A stretch of 64,000 nucleotides of DNA. Origin: Chersky-840 sp963838775 (GTDB lineage Bacteria > Actinomycetota > Acidimicrobiia > Acidimicrobiales > UBA8190). The stretch's first letter is position 1. The number at the start of each line of letters is the position of its first letter. Below the pieces are notes generated by a model. The model was not told where the DNA came from. It saw nothing but the letters and a program-made list of their open reading frames with translations, and searched no databases. The translations under genes and the position numbers were made by a program. Shown here piece by piece: positions 1-10,440 of this stretch. Location of the stretch: contig CAWISP010000036.1 in the NCBI GenBank assembly GCA_963838775.1, forward strand, positions 161,368 through 225,367. The letters are read 5' to 3'.

Positions 1-2
1 CG

Positions 3-1535
3 CTTCGCACCGGGAAGAGCCTCAGCCGGGCGGTGCCGACCCAGAGCCTCGTGCTGGTGTTGTTCCAGGGATTCGACGGGTCTCCGGTGGCAGGCAGTCA
101 GTGGTTCGGGCCCGCCACCCCCTGGACCGTCGCCTACGTCGGGGTGGTGGCGGTGGTGCTCGCCGTCCTGGCCGTGATGGCGGCGGTGAAGCTGCGTCAT
201 CGGCGCCCCGAGGTCATCGCCTTCGGCGCCCTGGCGCTGGCCATGACCGGAATCGTGTATGTCCCTGTCATCGAGTCCCTGCTCGACGGCCTCCCCCTGG
301 TCGGTGGAGACAAGTGGTTCCGGGCGACGATGCCGATGGCGTTCGCCGTCGCGGTCCTGGCCGGCATGGGGACCGACGTTCTCGTGCGATGGCACCGGGA
401 GCGAGTCATACGCCGGTGGATGGGATGGGCCTTCGGGGCATCGGCCGTCTTGCTGTTGGGATTGTGGCTATTCGGCCGTGGACATCTCCCGCCCCTCGAG
501 GCGTCGATCCGTGCCAAGAGCTTCATCTGGCCCGCCGCCACCACGCTGCTCGGCTTGGGGGTCACCGGCGGATTGGTTCTCGTGCACCGACGACGCCAGT
601 GCACCGGCACCCCGGTCGGAGGCAGGTTCGGCGCCGGTGGATGGGCAGCGGCCGTCCTCCTCGCCGGTGAGACCGCCTTTCTCGTCGCGGCCGGCGCGCC
701 GTTGTGGTCGTCGAGCTCCACCTACCTGGCGCCGACGCCGGCCGAATCGACGCTGGCGCGTGTGGTCGGGTCCTCGCTCGTGGGATTCGGGCTCAACACG
801 TGCTTCAGCCCCAGCCAACTCGGCATCGTGCCCAACGTCAACGTCGCCTTTGCGGTGCGGGAGTTCGCCGTCTACGACCCGCTCATCCCCCGCAGGTACG
901 GCGAGACCTGGAGAGGGGCCACGGGCCAGACCGCCACCCTGGCGCCTTACGCCGGCGCGCCATACTCGGTCTTCTGCCCGGCGGTGGAGACCGCCACCAT
1001 CGCCCGCCGGTACGGGATCGCCTACGTGCTCGAGCGCAAGGGCGCGCCCGGCCCGTCCGGTTCGGTCTTCGACCAGGCGGTGGGCAACGAGTACCTGTAC
1101 CGAATCCCCGGATCGGGCCCGGCCACGCTGACCCCGATCCCCTCGACGGGGAAGTTGCCCGCGCCCAACGCGTTGGGAACGGTGGTCCCGGTCACCGATC
1201 CGGACCCGTCGTCGTGGAGGCTCGTCACCGACGCCGGCGGCCCGCAAGTGCTTCGATTACGGCTCAGTGCCACCCCGGGATGGCACGCCACCATCGACGG
1301 ACGACCTCTGGCCCTGGAGCGTTTCGCCGGGGTGATGCTGCAGGCCCGCATACCCCCGGGTCGGCACGTGGTGGTGCTCAGGTACTGGCCGAGCGCCTTT
1401 ACCGCCGGCATCGTCCTCGCCGTCGGCTGTGCGGCCACCTTTGCTGCGGTGTTCCTCGCCGGCTGGGTGCGCCGCCGGAGACGACCACGCCCACGCGGTG
1501 TCGAGACGGCGACGCCGGCTATGGGCCCGACGTGA
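3..1535 (+). CDS. YfhO/GT-C-like membrane protein, 5' partial
   Basis: The reading frame is open to the left window edge, so the first in-frame GTG (33) is probably internal and the gene begins upstream. What is visible is the C-terminal half of a large integral membrane protein. Hydrophobic helices cover about residues 30-180, with a conserved-looking VGGDKWFRATMP segment between helices. A long extracytoplasmic region then ends in a beta-rich module typical of YfhO-type proteins (LRLRLSATPGWHATIDG, then a last helix and a basic tail). YfhO-like proteins are putative GT-C glycosyltransferases acting on lipid-linked substrates. No substrate can be assigned. It converges with the next gene, overlapping it by 17 bp. 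Confidence 0.75.
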   Translation, partial: LRTGKSLSRAVPTQSLVLVLFQGFDGSPVAGSQWFGPATPWTVAYVGVVAVVLAVLAVMAAVKLRHRRPEVIAFGALALAMTGIVYVPVIESLLDGLPLVGGDKWFRATMPMAFAVAVLAGMGTDVLVRWHRERVIRRWMGWAFGASAVLLLGLWLFGRGHLPPLEASIRAKSFIWPAATTLLGLGVTGGLVLVHRRRQCTGTPVGGRFGAGGWAAAVLLAGETAFLVAAGAPLWSSSSTYLAPTPAESTLARVVGSSLVGFGLNTCFSPSQLGIVPNVNVAFAVREFAVYDPLIPRRYGETWRGATGQTATLAPYAGAPYSVFCPAVETATIARRYGIAYVLERKGAPGPSGSVFDQAVGNEYLYRIPGSGPATLTPIPSTGKLPAPNALGTVVPVTDPDPSSWRLVTDAGGPQVLRLRLSATPGWHATIDGRPLALERFAGVMLQARIPPGRHVVVLRYWPSAFTAGIVLAVGCAATFAAVFLAGWVRRRRRPRPRGVETATPAMGPT

Positions 1536-2418
1536 GGTCGTCGAGCGGAACCGGATCCTCGACGAGTCCCTTGCTCGGCACCCACCATTCGAAGGGGAGG
1601 TTGTGCGTCGCCACCAACTCGCGCCAGGCCTCGTGCAGCGCCTCGTCGTCGTGGGCGCCCATCCCGCGCCAATGCTTGCCCACCTGGGCGCTGAGATCAC
1701 TGGCGTAGAGCGCGGCGGAGCCCTGTCGCAACTTGCGAACCAACTGCTCCTCGGACCGGTACGGGAAATGTCGTATCTCGAGGCCTGCGGTCCGTCTCCC
1801 AGGACGCGACACCCCGTGGTTCCCATAGGCGAGTCGGGCCCGGCGCTGGGCACGGAAGGCCACCTTGTGCAACCGGTTGGGCTCGGTCTTGCGCCACCGG
1901 AGCCGGAGCACGGGGTCGGGCTCGCTCTCGTCGTCGCTCGCCGTCGGAACGTGGTTGAACATCGGCGCCTGCACGACATCGGCGTCGCACCCGGCCAGGA
2001 ATTCCGCCAGCGTCCCGGTAGGGGAGAGCCAGACCTCGTCGGCGTCGAACGGAATCACCCAGCCGGCCCCGGCCCGAGCCGCGTACCGAGCGAGCCGTGT
2101 GGTCTTCTCCGCCTGGTAGTACTCGGGCAACCGGTCCATGAGCACCGTGACGGGGTGCGACAAACTCAGTCGTTCGAGGATCTCGTGGGTCCCGTCGGTG
2201 GAGAGGTTGTCGGCGATCACCACCCTCTCCACGCCCTGGCCCAACAAGTGCCGCACCACCGTCTCGATAATGTCCGCTTCGTCGCGCACCATGGCCACGG
2301 CCCACACTCCTCCCGAGCCGCGCTCGATGTCGGGAAAAGGGTCGAGGTGGCGTCGGACGGCCACACTGTGGCGGAACCACCCCGGCTCGCGCTTGAGCCG
2401 CTTGGGCACGCCGGGCAC
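1519..2418 (-). CDS. Glycosyltransferase family 2-like protein
   Basis: A 299-residue cytosolic protein with a GT-A type nucleotide-sugar fold. VAMVRDEAD (about 41-49) opens the Rossmann-like half, NLSTDGT (71-77) matches the N.S.DGT motif of GT2 enzymes, and DADE (125-128) is the metal-binding DxD equivalent. The later part (HNPHVPT-like and KVAFRAQRR regions) resembles GT2 proteins that act on cell-surface glycans. The gene is divergent from the sulfotransferase, with only 40 bp between starts, so they may share a promoter region. Its 3' end overlaps the preceding membrane-protein gene by 17 bp. The donor and acceptor are unknown. Confidence 0.8.
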   Translation of the reverse strand: MPGVPKRLKREPGWFRHSVAVRRHLDPFPDIERGSGGVWAVAMVRDEADIIETVVRHLLGQGVERVVIADNLSTDGTHEILERLSLSHPVTVLMDRLPEYYQAEKTTRLARYAARAGAGWVIPFDADEVWLSPTGTLAEFLAGCDADVVQAPMFNHVPTASDDESEPDPVLRLRWRKTEPNRLHKVAFRAQRRARLAYGNHGVSRPGRRTAGLEIRHFPYRSEEQLVRKLRQGSAALYASDLSAQVGKHWRGMGAHDDEALHEAWRELVATHNLPFEWWVPSKGLVEDPVPLDDLTSGP

Positions 2419-2458
2419 GCTATCGCACCGTTCTCGCCGCTACGATGCCGCCTCGAGC

Positions 2459-3382
2459 ATGCCTCTTCCCAACCTCTTTGTGATCGGGGCGCCCAAGAGC
2501 GGGACGACGTCGCTGCACCGGTACTTGGACCAGCATCCCTCGATCGCGATGTCTGTCGTCAAGGAGCCGAAGTTCTTTCTGGCCGACGGCACCCGCCCGC
2601 GCCACGGTGGTCCCGGCGACGAACGCGCCTGTCGGTCCTACGTCGTCGACCGCTCGGAGTACGAGGCGCTGTTCCAATACCCCGACGGCCCGGTGAGCTT
2701 CGCCGGGGAGTCGAGCCCCTTCTACCTCTGGCATCCTGACGCGCCGGCGCGGATCCACGCGCTCGTGCCCGAGGCCCGGCTCGTGGCGGTACTGCGGGAG
2801 CCGACGATGCGGGCCTACTCCAACTGGGCGGACCTCAAGGAACAGGATCGCGAGAAGCTCGACTTCCCGGCGGCTCTCGCCGCCGAGGAGCAACGGCGCC
2901 TCGACGGTTGGGAGCCCTTTTGGTTCTACCGCTCGCTCGGGCTCTACGGCGAGCAACTGACGCGGGTGTTCGCGGTGTTTCCGCGGACGCAGGTCAAGAT
3001 CGTGCTCGCCGAGGAGCTCGCCGACGCCCCGGGGCGCGCCCTGCATGCCGTCCTCGCCTTCCTCGGCCTGCCCGACCTGCCGGGGCCCGTCGTGGAGGAG
3101 CGGCTCAACCAGACGATGTACGCGCCCGTCGACCGCAGGGGCCGGGCCCTCGACAGGATCTTCGCCCTGGGTTCGCGAGCTCGTCCCCTCGTGCCGCCCT
3201 GGGCCCGGGCCCTCGCCCGCGGGGCCGTGCGTCGTGGGCTCCGCTCTCGTGCCACCTCGGGCGTCGGCGGGTCCGACCTGCGGGCCCGCTACGGCGAGCT
3301 CTTCGCCCAGGACCGCCTGCTCCTCGAGGATCTGGATGTCGACGTCTCGAGTTGGGATCGCGGAGCCGGGCCTCAGGGGTGA
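2459..3382 (+). CDS. Sulfotransferase family protein
   Basis: A 307-residue PAPS-dependent sulfotransferase. The 5'-phosphosulfate loop PKSGTTSL lies at residues 12-19, right after a short beta strand (LFVIGA). The 3'-phosphate motif appears as LREPTMRAYSNW (about 110-121). The ATG at 2459 puts the P-loop at the usual distance from the N-terminus, whereas the longer open frame upstream runs antisense into the neighbouring glycosyltransferase and looks spurious. The enzyme would transfer sulfate from PAPS to a hydroxyl or amine. Its position among glycosyltransferases suggests a glycan or glycolipid acceptor, which is inference. Confidence 0.88.
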   Translation: MPLPNLFVIGAPKSGTTSLHRYLDQHPSIAMSVVKEPKFFLADGTRPRHGGPGDERACRSYVVDRSEYEALFQYPDGPVSFAGESSPFYLWHPDAPARIHALVPEARLVAVLREPTMRAYSNWADLKEQDREKLDFPAALAAEEQRRLDGWEPFWFYRSLGLYGEQLTRVFAVFPRTQVKIVLAEELADAPGRALHAVLAFLGLPDLPGPVVEERLNQTMYAPVDRRGRALDRIFALGSRARPLVPPWARALARGAVRRGLRSRATSGVGGSDLRARYGELFAQDRLLLEDLDVDVSSWDRGAGPQG

Positions 3383-3401
3383 CGGCCGGATCGCAGGGCG
3401 A

Positions 3402-3440
3402 CCACCGGTCGGGGGACCATGTCCACCGGTCGGGGACCAT
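3402..3440. repeat. Short tandem direct repeat
   Basis: Two nearly identical copies of about 18-19 bp (CCACCGGTCGGGGACCAT, one copy with an extra G) lie head to tail in the 228-bp gap between the sulfotransferase and the GT4 gene. Nothing else in this gap is recognisable. The copies could be operator half-sites or simple slippage. Confidence 0.5.
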
Positions 3441-3610
3441 GGTCACCCTGTGGATATCGGCTCGGCGAATATCGTCAGATGTGACGATGAGGAGTCCTGA
3501 AGGTGCTTCCTAGACTTCCCGGGGAGGGGTGTCGGACGACATACGTGGGGGGCGTAAGGGTTTCGCTCGCTTCGTCGTGTCCTGAGTAGCGGGTTCAGCG
3601 AGGGGGCACG

Positions 3611-4867
3611 GTGGCCGACGTCGAGGTCCTGCATTCGGGCAAGGGCGTCCCGACGGTCGCCCGCCCGGCACCGGACGCTGGTCAGGACCCCCACCAAGCT
3701 CATCGGGTAGCCGCCGTCGCCAGCTTCGAGAAAGTGGCCGCACGGGCACTCGAGGTGGGCCTACGGAAGCTCTCGATCATCGCCTGGCGGGACCTGGACG
3801 ACCCCGAGGCGGGGGGCTCCGAGCTTCACGCCCACCAGATCGCCTCTATCTGGGCGAGCGCCGGTCTGGACGTGGCGGTCCGCACCTCGGCCGTGGCGGG
3901 GTTGTCGGCCACCACGACGCGTGACGGATACCGGGTCCTGCGCAAGGGCGGCCGGCTGAGCGTCTTTCCCCGCACCATCCTGAGCGGCCTGGCCGGACGG
4001 GGCGGAAGGCCTGACGGGCTGATGGAGATCTGGCACGGGATGCCGTTCTTCTTGCCCCTGTGGGCACGCCGTCCGCATGTGGCCTTCGCCCATCACGTGC
4101 ACGCCGAGACCTGGCGGGTGATCCTGTCGCCTTCCCTCGCTCGGGTCGGCGAGGTGGCCGAGCTGCGCCTCGCCCCCCTCGTGTACCGCCGGAGCGTGGT
4201 GATGACCGACTCCGAGTCCTCACGCCACGACCTCGTGTCCCTGGTCGGCTTGGACCCTGACCTGGTCAGCGTGGTACCCATCGGCGTCGACCCCATGTTC
4301 ACGCCGGGCAGGGAACGCTCGCCCGTACCGCTGGTGGTGGCCACGGGCCGGCTGGTCCCGGTGAAGCGATTCGAGTTGCTGATCGACGCCCTGGTGGCCG
4401 CACGCCGGTCGATCCCCCAGCTGCACGCCGTGATCATGGGTGAAGGGGTGGATCGCCCGCGCCTCGAGGCGCGCATCGCCGAAGCCGGCGCCCAGGGGTG
4501 GATCGAGCTGCCCGGGCGAGTTCCCGACGACGTCCTCGTCGACACCTACCGCCGAGCGTGGGTGCTGGCCAGCACGTCGCAGCGGGAAGGATGGAACATG
4601 ACCATCACCGAGGCGGGGGGGTGCGGCACCCCGTCGGTCGTGACCGACATCGTCGGGCACCGCGACTCGGTGGCGAACGGCCAGAGCGGCTTGCTCGTCG
4701 AGCCCGGGGAGGCCTTCGCGGCCGCCCTCGTGCGGGTGCTGAACGACACCGACTTGCGCCAGAACCTGGCCAAGGGGGCCCTGGCCCGTTCCCAGGCCCT
4801 CACCTGGGAGGCGACGGCGGCGGGCACGCTCAGCGCCCTCGTCGACAAGGCTGGGGGTCGCGACTAG
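3611..4867 (+). CDS. Glycosyltransferase family 4 (GT-B fold)
   Basis: A 418-residue retaining glycosyltransferase. The N-terminal Rossmann domain begins KLSIIAWRDLDDPEAGGSE (from about residue 50), with the glycine loop that binds the acceptor side. The C-terminal donor domain starts near VVATGRLVPVKRFE and carries the E-x7-E motif (EGWNMTITEA, about 326-334) followed by GTPSVVTDIVGH. The GTG start at 3611 has an AGGGGG Shine-Dalgarno stretch five bases upstream. A second GTG at 3755 would remove the unconserved 48-residue N-terminal extension. It probably adds a sugar to a lipid-linked or cell-wall glycan; the specificity is not visible. It converges on the AftD-like gene. Confidence 0.88.
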   Translation: MADVEVLHSGKGVPTVARPAPDAGQDPHQAHRVAAVASFEKVAARALEVGLRKLSIIAWRDLDDPEAGGSELHAHQIASIWASAGLDVAVRTSAVAGLSATTTRDGYRVLRKGGRLSVFPRTILSGLAGRGGRPDGLMEIWHGMPFFLPLWARRPHVAFAHHVHAETWRVILSPSLARVGEVAELRLAPLVYRRSVVMTDSESSRHDLVSLVGLDPDLVSVVPIGVDPMFTPGRERSPVPLVVATGRLVPVKRFELLIDALVAARRSIPQLHAVIMGEGVDRPRLEARIAEAGAQGWIELPGRVPDDVLVDTYRRAWVLASTSQREGWNMTITEAGGCGTPSVVTDIVGHRDSVANGQSGLLVEPGEAFAAALVRVLNDTDLRQNLAKGALARSQALTWEATAAGTLSALVDKAGGRD

Positions 4868-4878
4868 GGCCTGGGCCC

Positions 4879-4918
4879 GAACCGGCGCGAACCGCGCCGA
4901 ACCGGCGCGGACCGCGCC
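4879..4918. terminator. Tandem hairpin bidirectional terminator
   Basis: A 20-bp unit repeated twice between two convergent stop codons. Each unit folds as GGCGCG, a 3-base loop, then CGCGCC (4884-4898 and 4904-4918). It lies 11 bp after the GT4 stop and 7 bp before the AftD-like stop, which fits a shared factor-independent or pausing terminator. No T-run follows, as is usual in high-GC actinobacteria. Confidence 0.5.
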
Positions 4919-4925
4919 GAGCTCG

Positions 4926-7900
4926 TCAGCGCCGGGGTCGACGGACGAGCTCGACCACGACGTCGGCGGCGAGAAGGGCCACCGCCGTCCACACCGCCAC
5001 GCTGGCCGCCTCGAAGTGGTTGGTCCACCCCGCCGGCGTGAAGTGCTTGGTCGCCTGCTCCACCACCACGTAGGCGGCGGCCACCGCACACAGCCCTGGA
5101 ACCAGCACGGCGAACCCGCTTCGCCCTCTGGGCAGCACGAGGGCCACCAGGGCCACGAGCGCGACGACAAACCCGATGGGGGCCTTGGGCAGGATGGTCG
5201 CAGTGGCGAGCCCGCTGATCAGGGCCACGATGAGCGCCTCACCGATCGGCAGCACCGGCGCGGGGGCAAAGGGGTTGACGAGCACCGGGACCAGGTCCTC
5301 GTCCCCGGGTGTCGGATCCAGGGGCGCCGGCGCGTCGACGGCAGCGGCGCCCGCCGACGCCATAGCCCGGCTCCGGCGCCCGTGCGCCGACGCGCCGTCG
5401 GCGCGGCCACAGCACGAGGCCAAGGCACAAGACGACGGCGGCGGCCGAGACCACCAGGGCTTCGGTCACCGTGCTCTGGGGAGCCCACCGAAGCGTGACC
5501 GACAGCGTCTGTGGTCTCGGCGAGCCGCTCGAGTGCGACGAACCGCCGAAGTTCGGCGGGATCGACGAGCCAGCCGTTGGCGAACCCGTCGATCAGCGTC
5601 GGAGTGCCGAGGCTCGTGGCGTGTCCGGCCACCGTGGCTTCCCAGCCGTTGTTGAGGCTCTCTCCGAGCACGAGCCAGAACGGCTTGGTGGCGCCGGTGA
5701 TCCGCACCTGGTAGCTGGTCGTAGTTGACGACGTCACGTGGACCGCGGGCACCGACGGCGGTGCCGACGGCCCCACCGCGGTCCGGTTCGCCTTGGCCAC
5801 TGGTGCCGAGGCCAGCATCAACTGGTCGATGTCGAGCCCGGTGGCCGCCCCGTCCGTGCTCTTGACGACGTGACTCCCGGGTCCGAGTGTGATCCCGGCC
5901 GCGTCGGCGCCGCAGGGTTGCACGGCCAGGCCTTGTCCGGCGAGGGCGGCCTGGGTGGAGCCCGTGACCTTGATCGATACCTTGTGACCGTCGATGCTAA
6001 GCAGGTCGGAACGGCACGGGTCGGGGACATTGGTCGGGGTCGGTGCGACCCTCACGCCGGGAATGCCCAGTTCGGCGATCCCGAGGGGCAGGGCGATCGG
6101 GGTGGGATTCTTGGTGGTCTCGAGTCGCACCCCGGTGACGGTGAAGGTGAAGTACCGGCCCGTGAGCGCCGCGAAGCTGACGGGGACGCCCACGGTGGCG
6201 TTCTGGCTCCGACCGTCGGCGACGGGTGGCAACGTGACGTCGCGGGTCTGCGACCCGGTCGAGGGACACCGGGAGTCCGTGCCGAGGTGGGCACACGACG
6301 TCACGCGCAGCGAGGTGGGAACCGAGTGGTACCCATCGGCGACAACCTGCAGGTCGAGGTGGTCGAAGGTGGTGGGCCGGGGCAGGTTCACCTGGATCCA
6401 GGCGCCGACGCTGATTGGGGGCACCAAAGCCCGGGGACCAAATGGTCGAAGGGTTCCCGTCGAGCGCAGCCGACGCGGTGTCGCGGATGTCGCCGGTGAG
6501 GCGGCTCGACGAGTAGGCCACGACCCCGTTGGCGGGTCCCGGCCGACCCACGACGGTGTCCACCGTGTTGTCGGCCACCGATGAGTTGATCCGTGCTGTG
6601 CCCGACAGGGTGAATCGCCGGGCGGTTGGGAGCGTGAACGACCGGGCCAGGATGGGCTCGGGGTACAGCTGCGCCGGCGCGGGGGTCAGTTGCGGGATGG
6701 TGACCACCGAGCGCTCGCGCGTCATCACCAGGTCGAGCGGTTGGCTCTTCGAAGCGGTGCCCGCCTCGGACAACAGGTCAGTGGGCATGTTGATCGTCTG
6801 GTCGGCGCGCACGTTCCCGATCTTCACTTCGCTCAGTCCCACCGCAGAGGACGCGGCGATGACCTTTGATCCCGCCTTCCCCAGGGTGGCACCGCCGATG
6901 GTGATGCGCAGCGTGGTGAACGTGCGCCTGGGGAACGAGACGCGCTGACCTGACGACGTCCGCGACGCCGGGCCGAGCGTGACGTGCTCTCCGGGCTGGC
7001 CGTCGAACGTGAGCTGCACCTTCGTGATCCATCGGTCGTACTGGAAGTCACCGGGCTGGGCCTGGACGATGGTGATGTGGTTGGTCGTGATGGGCTGGTT
7101 GAGCGTCACCTGCCACCAGTCACCGTGGGGGAGCGCCCCGGGAGTCGTCTCCCACGCAGTGTCGGGGAGGCCGTCGATGGCCATGAACGGAGCATTGGAC
7201 GCTTTCGTCGGCAGAGCGGTGACCGATTGCACCCCGGTGATGCTCGACGTGGTCTGCGATCCGGGCGTCACCTTCTTCCCGAAGATGTCGAGGTTGTTCA
7301 CCGGCTGGGGCGCGGCGGCACCGAGGGTGGGCCCGGTCTGGCTGAGCGCCTCGTACCCGAATGATCGCTTTCGATTGGTGTCGGTCACCACCAGCGTGGC
7401 TCCGGCGCGATCGGCGGCGGCCAGGGTCCCGGGCTGGGTGTCGAGCGTCGCTGCGTACAGGACCGGGGCCCTCGTGTCGAGCAGGCCCAGCCCGGCCGCG
7501 TCGTTCACCCCCTCGCCGTCGCCGTCCACGATCACGGCGCCGGACTGCGACTCCCCGCGGACCACAGACCGTGGATTGGCCACCCCCATGACCTGGACCG
7601 GTGATGGCCACGACACGTTGGGCGAGGTGGCCAACACGGATGCGTTCACCACGGGCATGACCGGCACGTTGGGACGGGGTGCGCCGTACCCCTTCGGTGG
7701 CCCGAGCCCGGTCGGCGTGGGGTCGAGCAGGGAGCGCAGCGTACGCGGTTGGATCTGGTTGTAGAGCTCGTACTGGATGTCGTTCTGCACGAGGACGTCG
7801 CCCGCACCCATCAGCCGGGCCAAGGGGGCGATGGCGGCGGGGTTCTCCGTCTGGTTCTGAATGGAGTCGTCGAGGCCGTAGAGAAGGTCGAACCCAGCCA

Positions 7901-9476
7901 GTGTCCCCAACGGGACCTGACCACCCTGCACGAAGGGCCGCGACAGGACCCCGGGCCAGATCGAGTCGGTCAGGGTGCCGTACCGATAGGGAGACCCGAT
8001 GCCGAAGGCGTTCTGGGGAATGGCGAGCACGCCCGAGTCGGTGTGCTCACTGTCGAGAGCCTTGGCGGCCGCGAGCACGTAGTGGGGTGGCGACGCCGGC
8101 TCTGTGTATCGATCGAGCACCGTCGAGCCGTTCCACACCGGGGGGTTGGCGGCGGCGACGACCCCGACCGCCAGCACGGCGCTCACCAGGCCCGCGACCC
8201 GAACGCGGCGGGTGAGTGCGGTCACGCCCGCGCCGAGGAGCATGGCCAGGCTCAGAACGACGGCGGGCGTGGCTCGATCGGTCGACCGCGCCGCCAGCCC
8301 CAGGCTGGTGCGCGTCATCACGATCTTGAGCAGCCCACCGATGACCGACGGTGTCAGATAGGGATGGGGTCCCACCGCCAGCACCATCGCCACCACCAAG
8401 GTGAGCACGAAGAAGGCACGGTGGCGCCACCGGACGACGACGGCGGCGCCCATGGCAAGGGTGGGGACGGCGAAGCTCACCACCAGGAGCCAGATGTCGC
8501 GGGCGAAGCCGACGGACGTGCCCGCCCACTGCCCGAGACCGTCCGACCCGTAGAAGAACCACGATCCGAGGCCCCGCAGGACCTCGGAGGCCAGAGAGGT
8601 CTGGGCGACAGTGGGGACCGACTCGGTGTAGTTGAGGACGTCGATGCCGAATTTCGACTCCACGAACAACGGCACCACCCACCACACGGAGACGAACACG
8701 GTGAGGATGAAGACTCGCCACGCCGCGCTCCACACCTGGCGCCAGGTGTGCTCCTTGGCGATGAGCACTGCGTACAGCAACCACAGGGTGGGGGCCACGG
8801 CGACGTACAGCGCACCACTGGCACTGATCCCACTGACGGTCAACCACACCAACGCCACCAGGGCCGGATATCGCCACCCACCGGTGCGCACCGCCCGTAT
8901 CACGAGGGCCAGCAACCAACCCAGCCCGGCCCATGGCAACAACAGTGCCGAGATGCGGCCCGCGTACTGCAAGAAGTACGGCGTGAGCATGAACGCGAAG
9001 GAGGCCACGAAGCGCCCCGGCCCGTCGAGCCCGATGGTCCGACACAGGAACAGCACGCCCGTTCCGGCCCCGAAGAGCAACGCTCCGACCCAGAGACGCT
9101 GGCCCACCCACAACGGAACATGGAGCACGTGGACGACCCAGTAGAAGGCCCCCATGGGGTAGAGGTAGCCGATCTGCTGATGGGTGAGCGTGCCCAGTCC
9201 GACGGTGGGGTCCCACAACGAGGTGGACTGGCGGAGATAGCGCGACGGGTCGAGGTAGAGATAGCTCTTCGTGTCCCCGACGACCACACCGGGCCGGCTC
9301 AGCAGCTGCGGGATGAACGCGACCACGGCCAACGCCAGGTTCTCTGCCCATGTCGTGACCCGAGGGCGAGTCCGGGCGCGCCCCGTCGCGCTCGACACTG
9401 TCAGGCTCAACGCGCCGTTCCCCCTCTCCCGGCGTGGCGCCGTGGTCGCAGAGCAGTATGGCATGGCGTCCCGCAT
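4926..9476 (-). CDS. AftD-like arabinofuranosyltransferase, three frameshifts
   Basis: This encodes a giant membrane protein paralogous to the one at 21226-25896 and would be about 1515 residues if frames are joined. AftD adds alpha-1,3-arabinofuranose from decaprenyl-phospho-arabinose to cell-wall arabinan. The N-terminus has a GT-C core of many helices (VVGDTKSYLYLDP, then SLASEVLRGLGSWFFYG), followed by discoidin-like (F5/8 type C) beta modules and a C-terminal helix bundle. The frame breaks at about 6417-6421, 5558-5560 and 5366-5368, each repaired by deleting one base from a G/C run. After repair the sequence aligns with the paralog to the end (HFEAASVAVWTAVALLAADVV). The ATG at 9476 is a best guess for the start. 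It may be intact in the cell. Confidence 0.82.
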
Positions 9477-9674
9477 GCCCGACGGCTCACATCGATCCCA
9501 CAGGCTCCCTGCGCCCGAGAATAAGGCGTGGGCTCGGCTACCCTGGTGATTGGGGGGGTTCGGGGTGAAAGCGGGACGTTGCGCACGATCAGAGACCGCA
9601 CCGGCTGTGCCGGCGGCGATGCGCGGGCGCACGAGGATATCGGTCGATGGCGTCGCCGCAGGCTCGTCGTGTAG

Positions 9675-10421
9675 GTGGATCTGAGGCCGACGGTGCGCGC
9701 GTGGTCGAGGCGGCGGCTTCCTGCATTGGCGATCGTGGGCTTGCTCGCGACGGCCTGTTCGCCGGGGACGAAGACCGGCGACGCCAAAACCGACGGCCCC
9801 ATCGGCGCCACCCTCACGGCGTCGAACGCGACCATCAAATTGGACAAGATCCAACGCGACCCGGCTACCAACCTCGAGGTGGTGATCCTGACGATCACCA
9901 ACACCACCGGGTCGACGACGAGCTACTCGATCATCCCGACCGATTCCTTGCTCAGTGACTCGACGGGGCAAAGCCACATGCCGAGTGCATCGGCCACCTC
10001 GTCCCTGGCCCCGTGCCAGGGGACGAGCTTCTACGACATGGTCGACCCGGGAGCATCCCTCACGACGTGCGAGGTCTTCGCCGTTGCGGCCGGCGTCACT
10101 CCCGTGACGCTCCAGATGCTCGTGACGCCCACGCTGCAGTGGCGCCTGTCCAACGTTGCCGTGGTCCCGACCACCACGGGGGCGGCTGGCAACACCGGGG
10201 GCACCGGTACCGGCACCGGCACCGGCACCGGCACGGGTACGGGAACGGGAACGGGAACCGGCACGGGGACCACCGGCAACAGCGGAACCAGCCCAGCCAC
10301 GACCAAGCCCAAGTCCAAGTCCAAGCCCCACCACGTGCGGACACCCAAGCCCCACCGCGTGCGGACACCCAAGCCCCACCGCGTGAAGCACCCGAAGGCC
10401 TCGTCAGCGACAACGGGCTAG
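9675..10421 (+). CDS. Repeat-rich secreted lipoprotein, unknown function
   Basis: A 248-residue predicted lipoprotein. A basic N-terminus (RAWSRRR) and a hydrophobic stretch end in the lipobox LLATAC (Cys about 28), so it should be lipidated and exported. Residues about 45-165 form a beta-rich domain (IKLDKIQRD, VVILTITNTTGSTTSY) that resembles DUF4352-type ligand or telomeric-repeat-like immunoglobulin folds, though I cannot assign it. Next comes a Thr-Gly dipeptide run, then a lysine/proline/histidine-rich tail built on three 8-residue KPHxVRTP units. Such a tail could contact anionic wall polymers. It is divergent from the AftD-like gene (198 bp gap). GTG 9675 is chosen; GTG 9690 is also possible. 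Confidence 0.7.
   Translation: MDLRPTVRAWSRRRLPALAIVGLLATACSPGTKTGDAKTDGPIGATLTASNATIKLDKIQRDPATNLEVVILTITNTTGSTTSYSIIPTDSLLSDSTGQSHMPSASATSSLAPCQGTSFYDMVDPGASLTTCEVFAVAAGVTPVTLQMLVTPTLQWRLSNVAVVPTTTGAAGNTGGTGTGTGTGTGTGTGTGTGTGTGTTGNSGTSPATTKPKSKSKPHHVRTPKPHRVRTPKPHRVKHPKASSATTG
10197..10275. repeat. Hexanucleotide repeat coding for Thr-Gly run
   Basis: Imperfect tandem copies of the hexamer ACCGGC and close variants (ACGGGT, ACGGGA) encode about a dozen Thr-Gly dipeptides in the lipoprotein. The first half is almost pure ACCGGC and the second half has drifted in third positions. Such tracts can change length by slippage in multiples of six without breaking the frame. Confidence 0.85.
10323..10394. 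repeat. Three 24-bp repeats coding for KPHxVRTP
   Basis: Three head-to-tail 24-bp units (10323-10346, 10347-10370, 10371-10394) encode the basic octapeptides KPHHVRTP, KPHRVRTP and a diverged KPHRVKHP. They form the C-terminal tail of the lipoprotein and keep its frame. Confidence 0.85.
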
Positions 10422-10440
10422 GGGACCTCCGAGCCCATAC

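Noticed and set aside
1429..2739. 436-codon plus-strand open frame
   Set aside because: It lies antisense to the GT2 gene and overlaps the sulfotransferase; the composition is Arg/His/Pro-rich without any motif.
4926..6427. Three separate short genes instead of one frameshifted AftD-like gene
   Set aside because: The pieces align consecutively with the intact paralog when single bases are removed, and none has its own start signal.
10197..10275. CRISPR-like or regulatory repeat array
   Set aside because: The repeat unit is six bases, in frame, and encodes Thr-Gly; there are no spacers.
9477..10391. Long upstream extension of the AftD-like frame on the minus strand
   Set aside because: It is antisense to the lipoprotein and encodes Gly/Leu/Arg-rich repeats produced by reading the Thr-Gly tract backwards; the first membrane helix starts after 9476.
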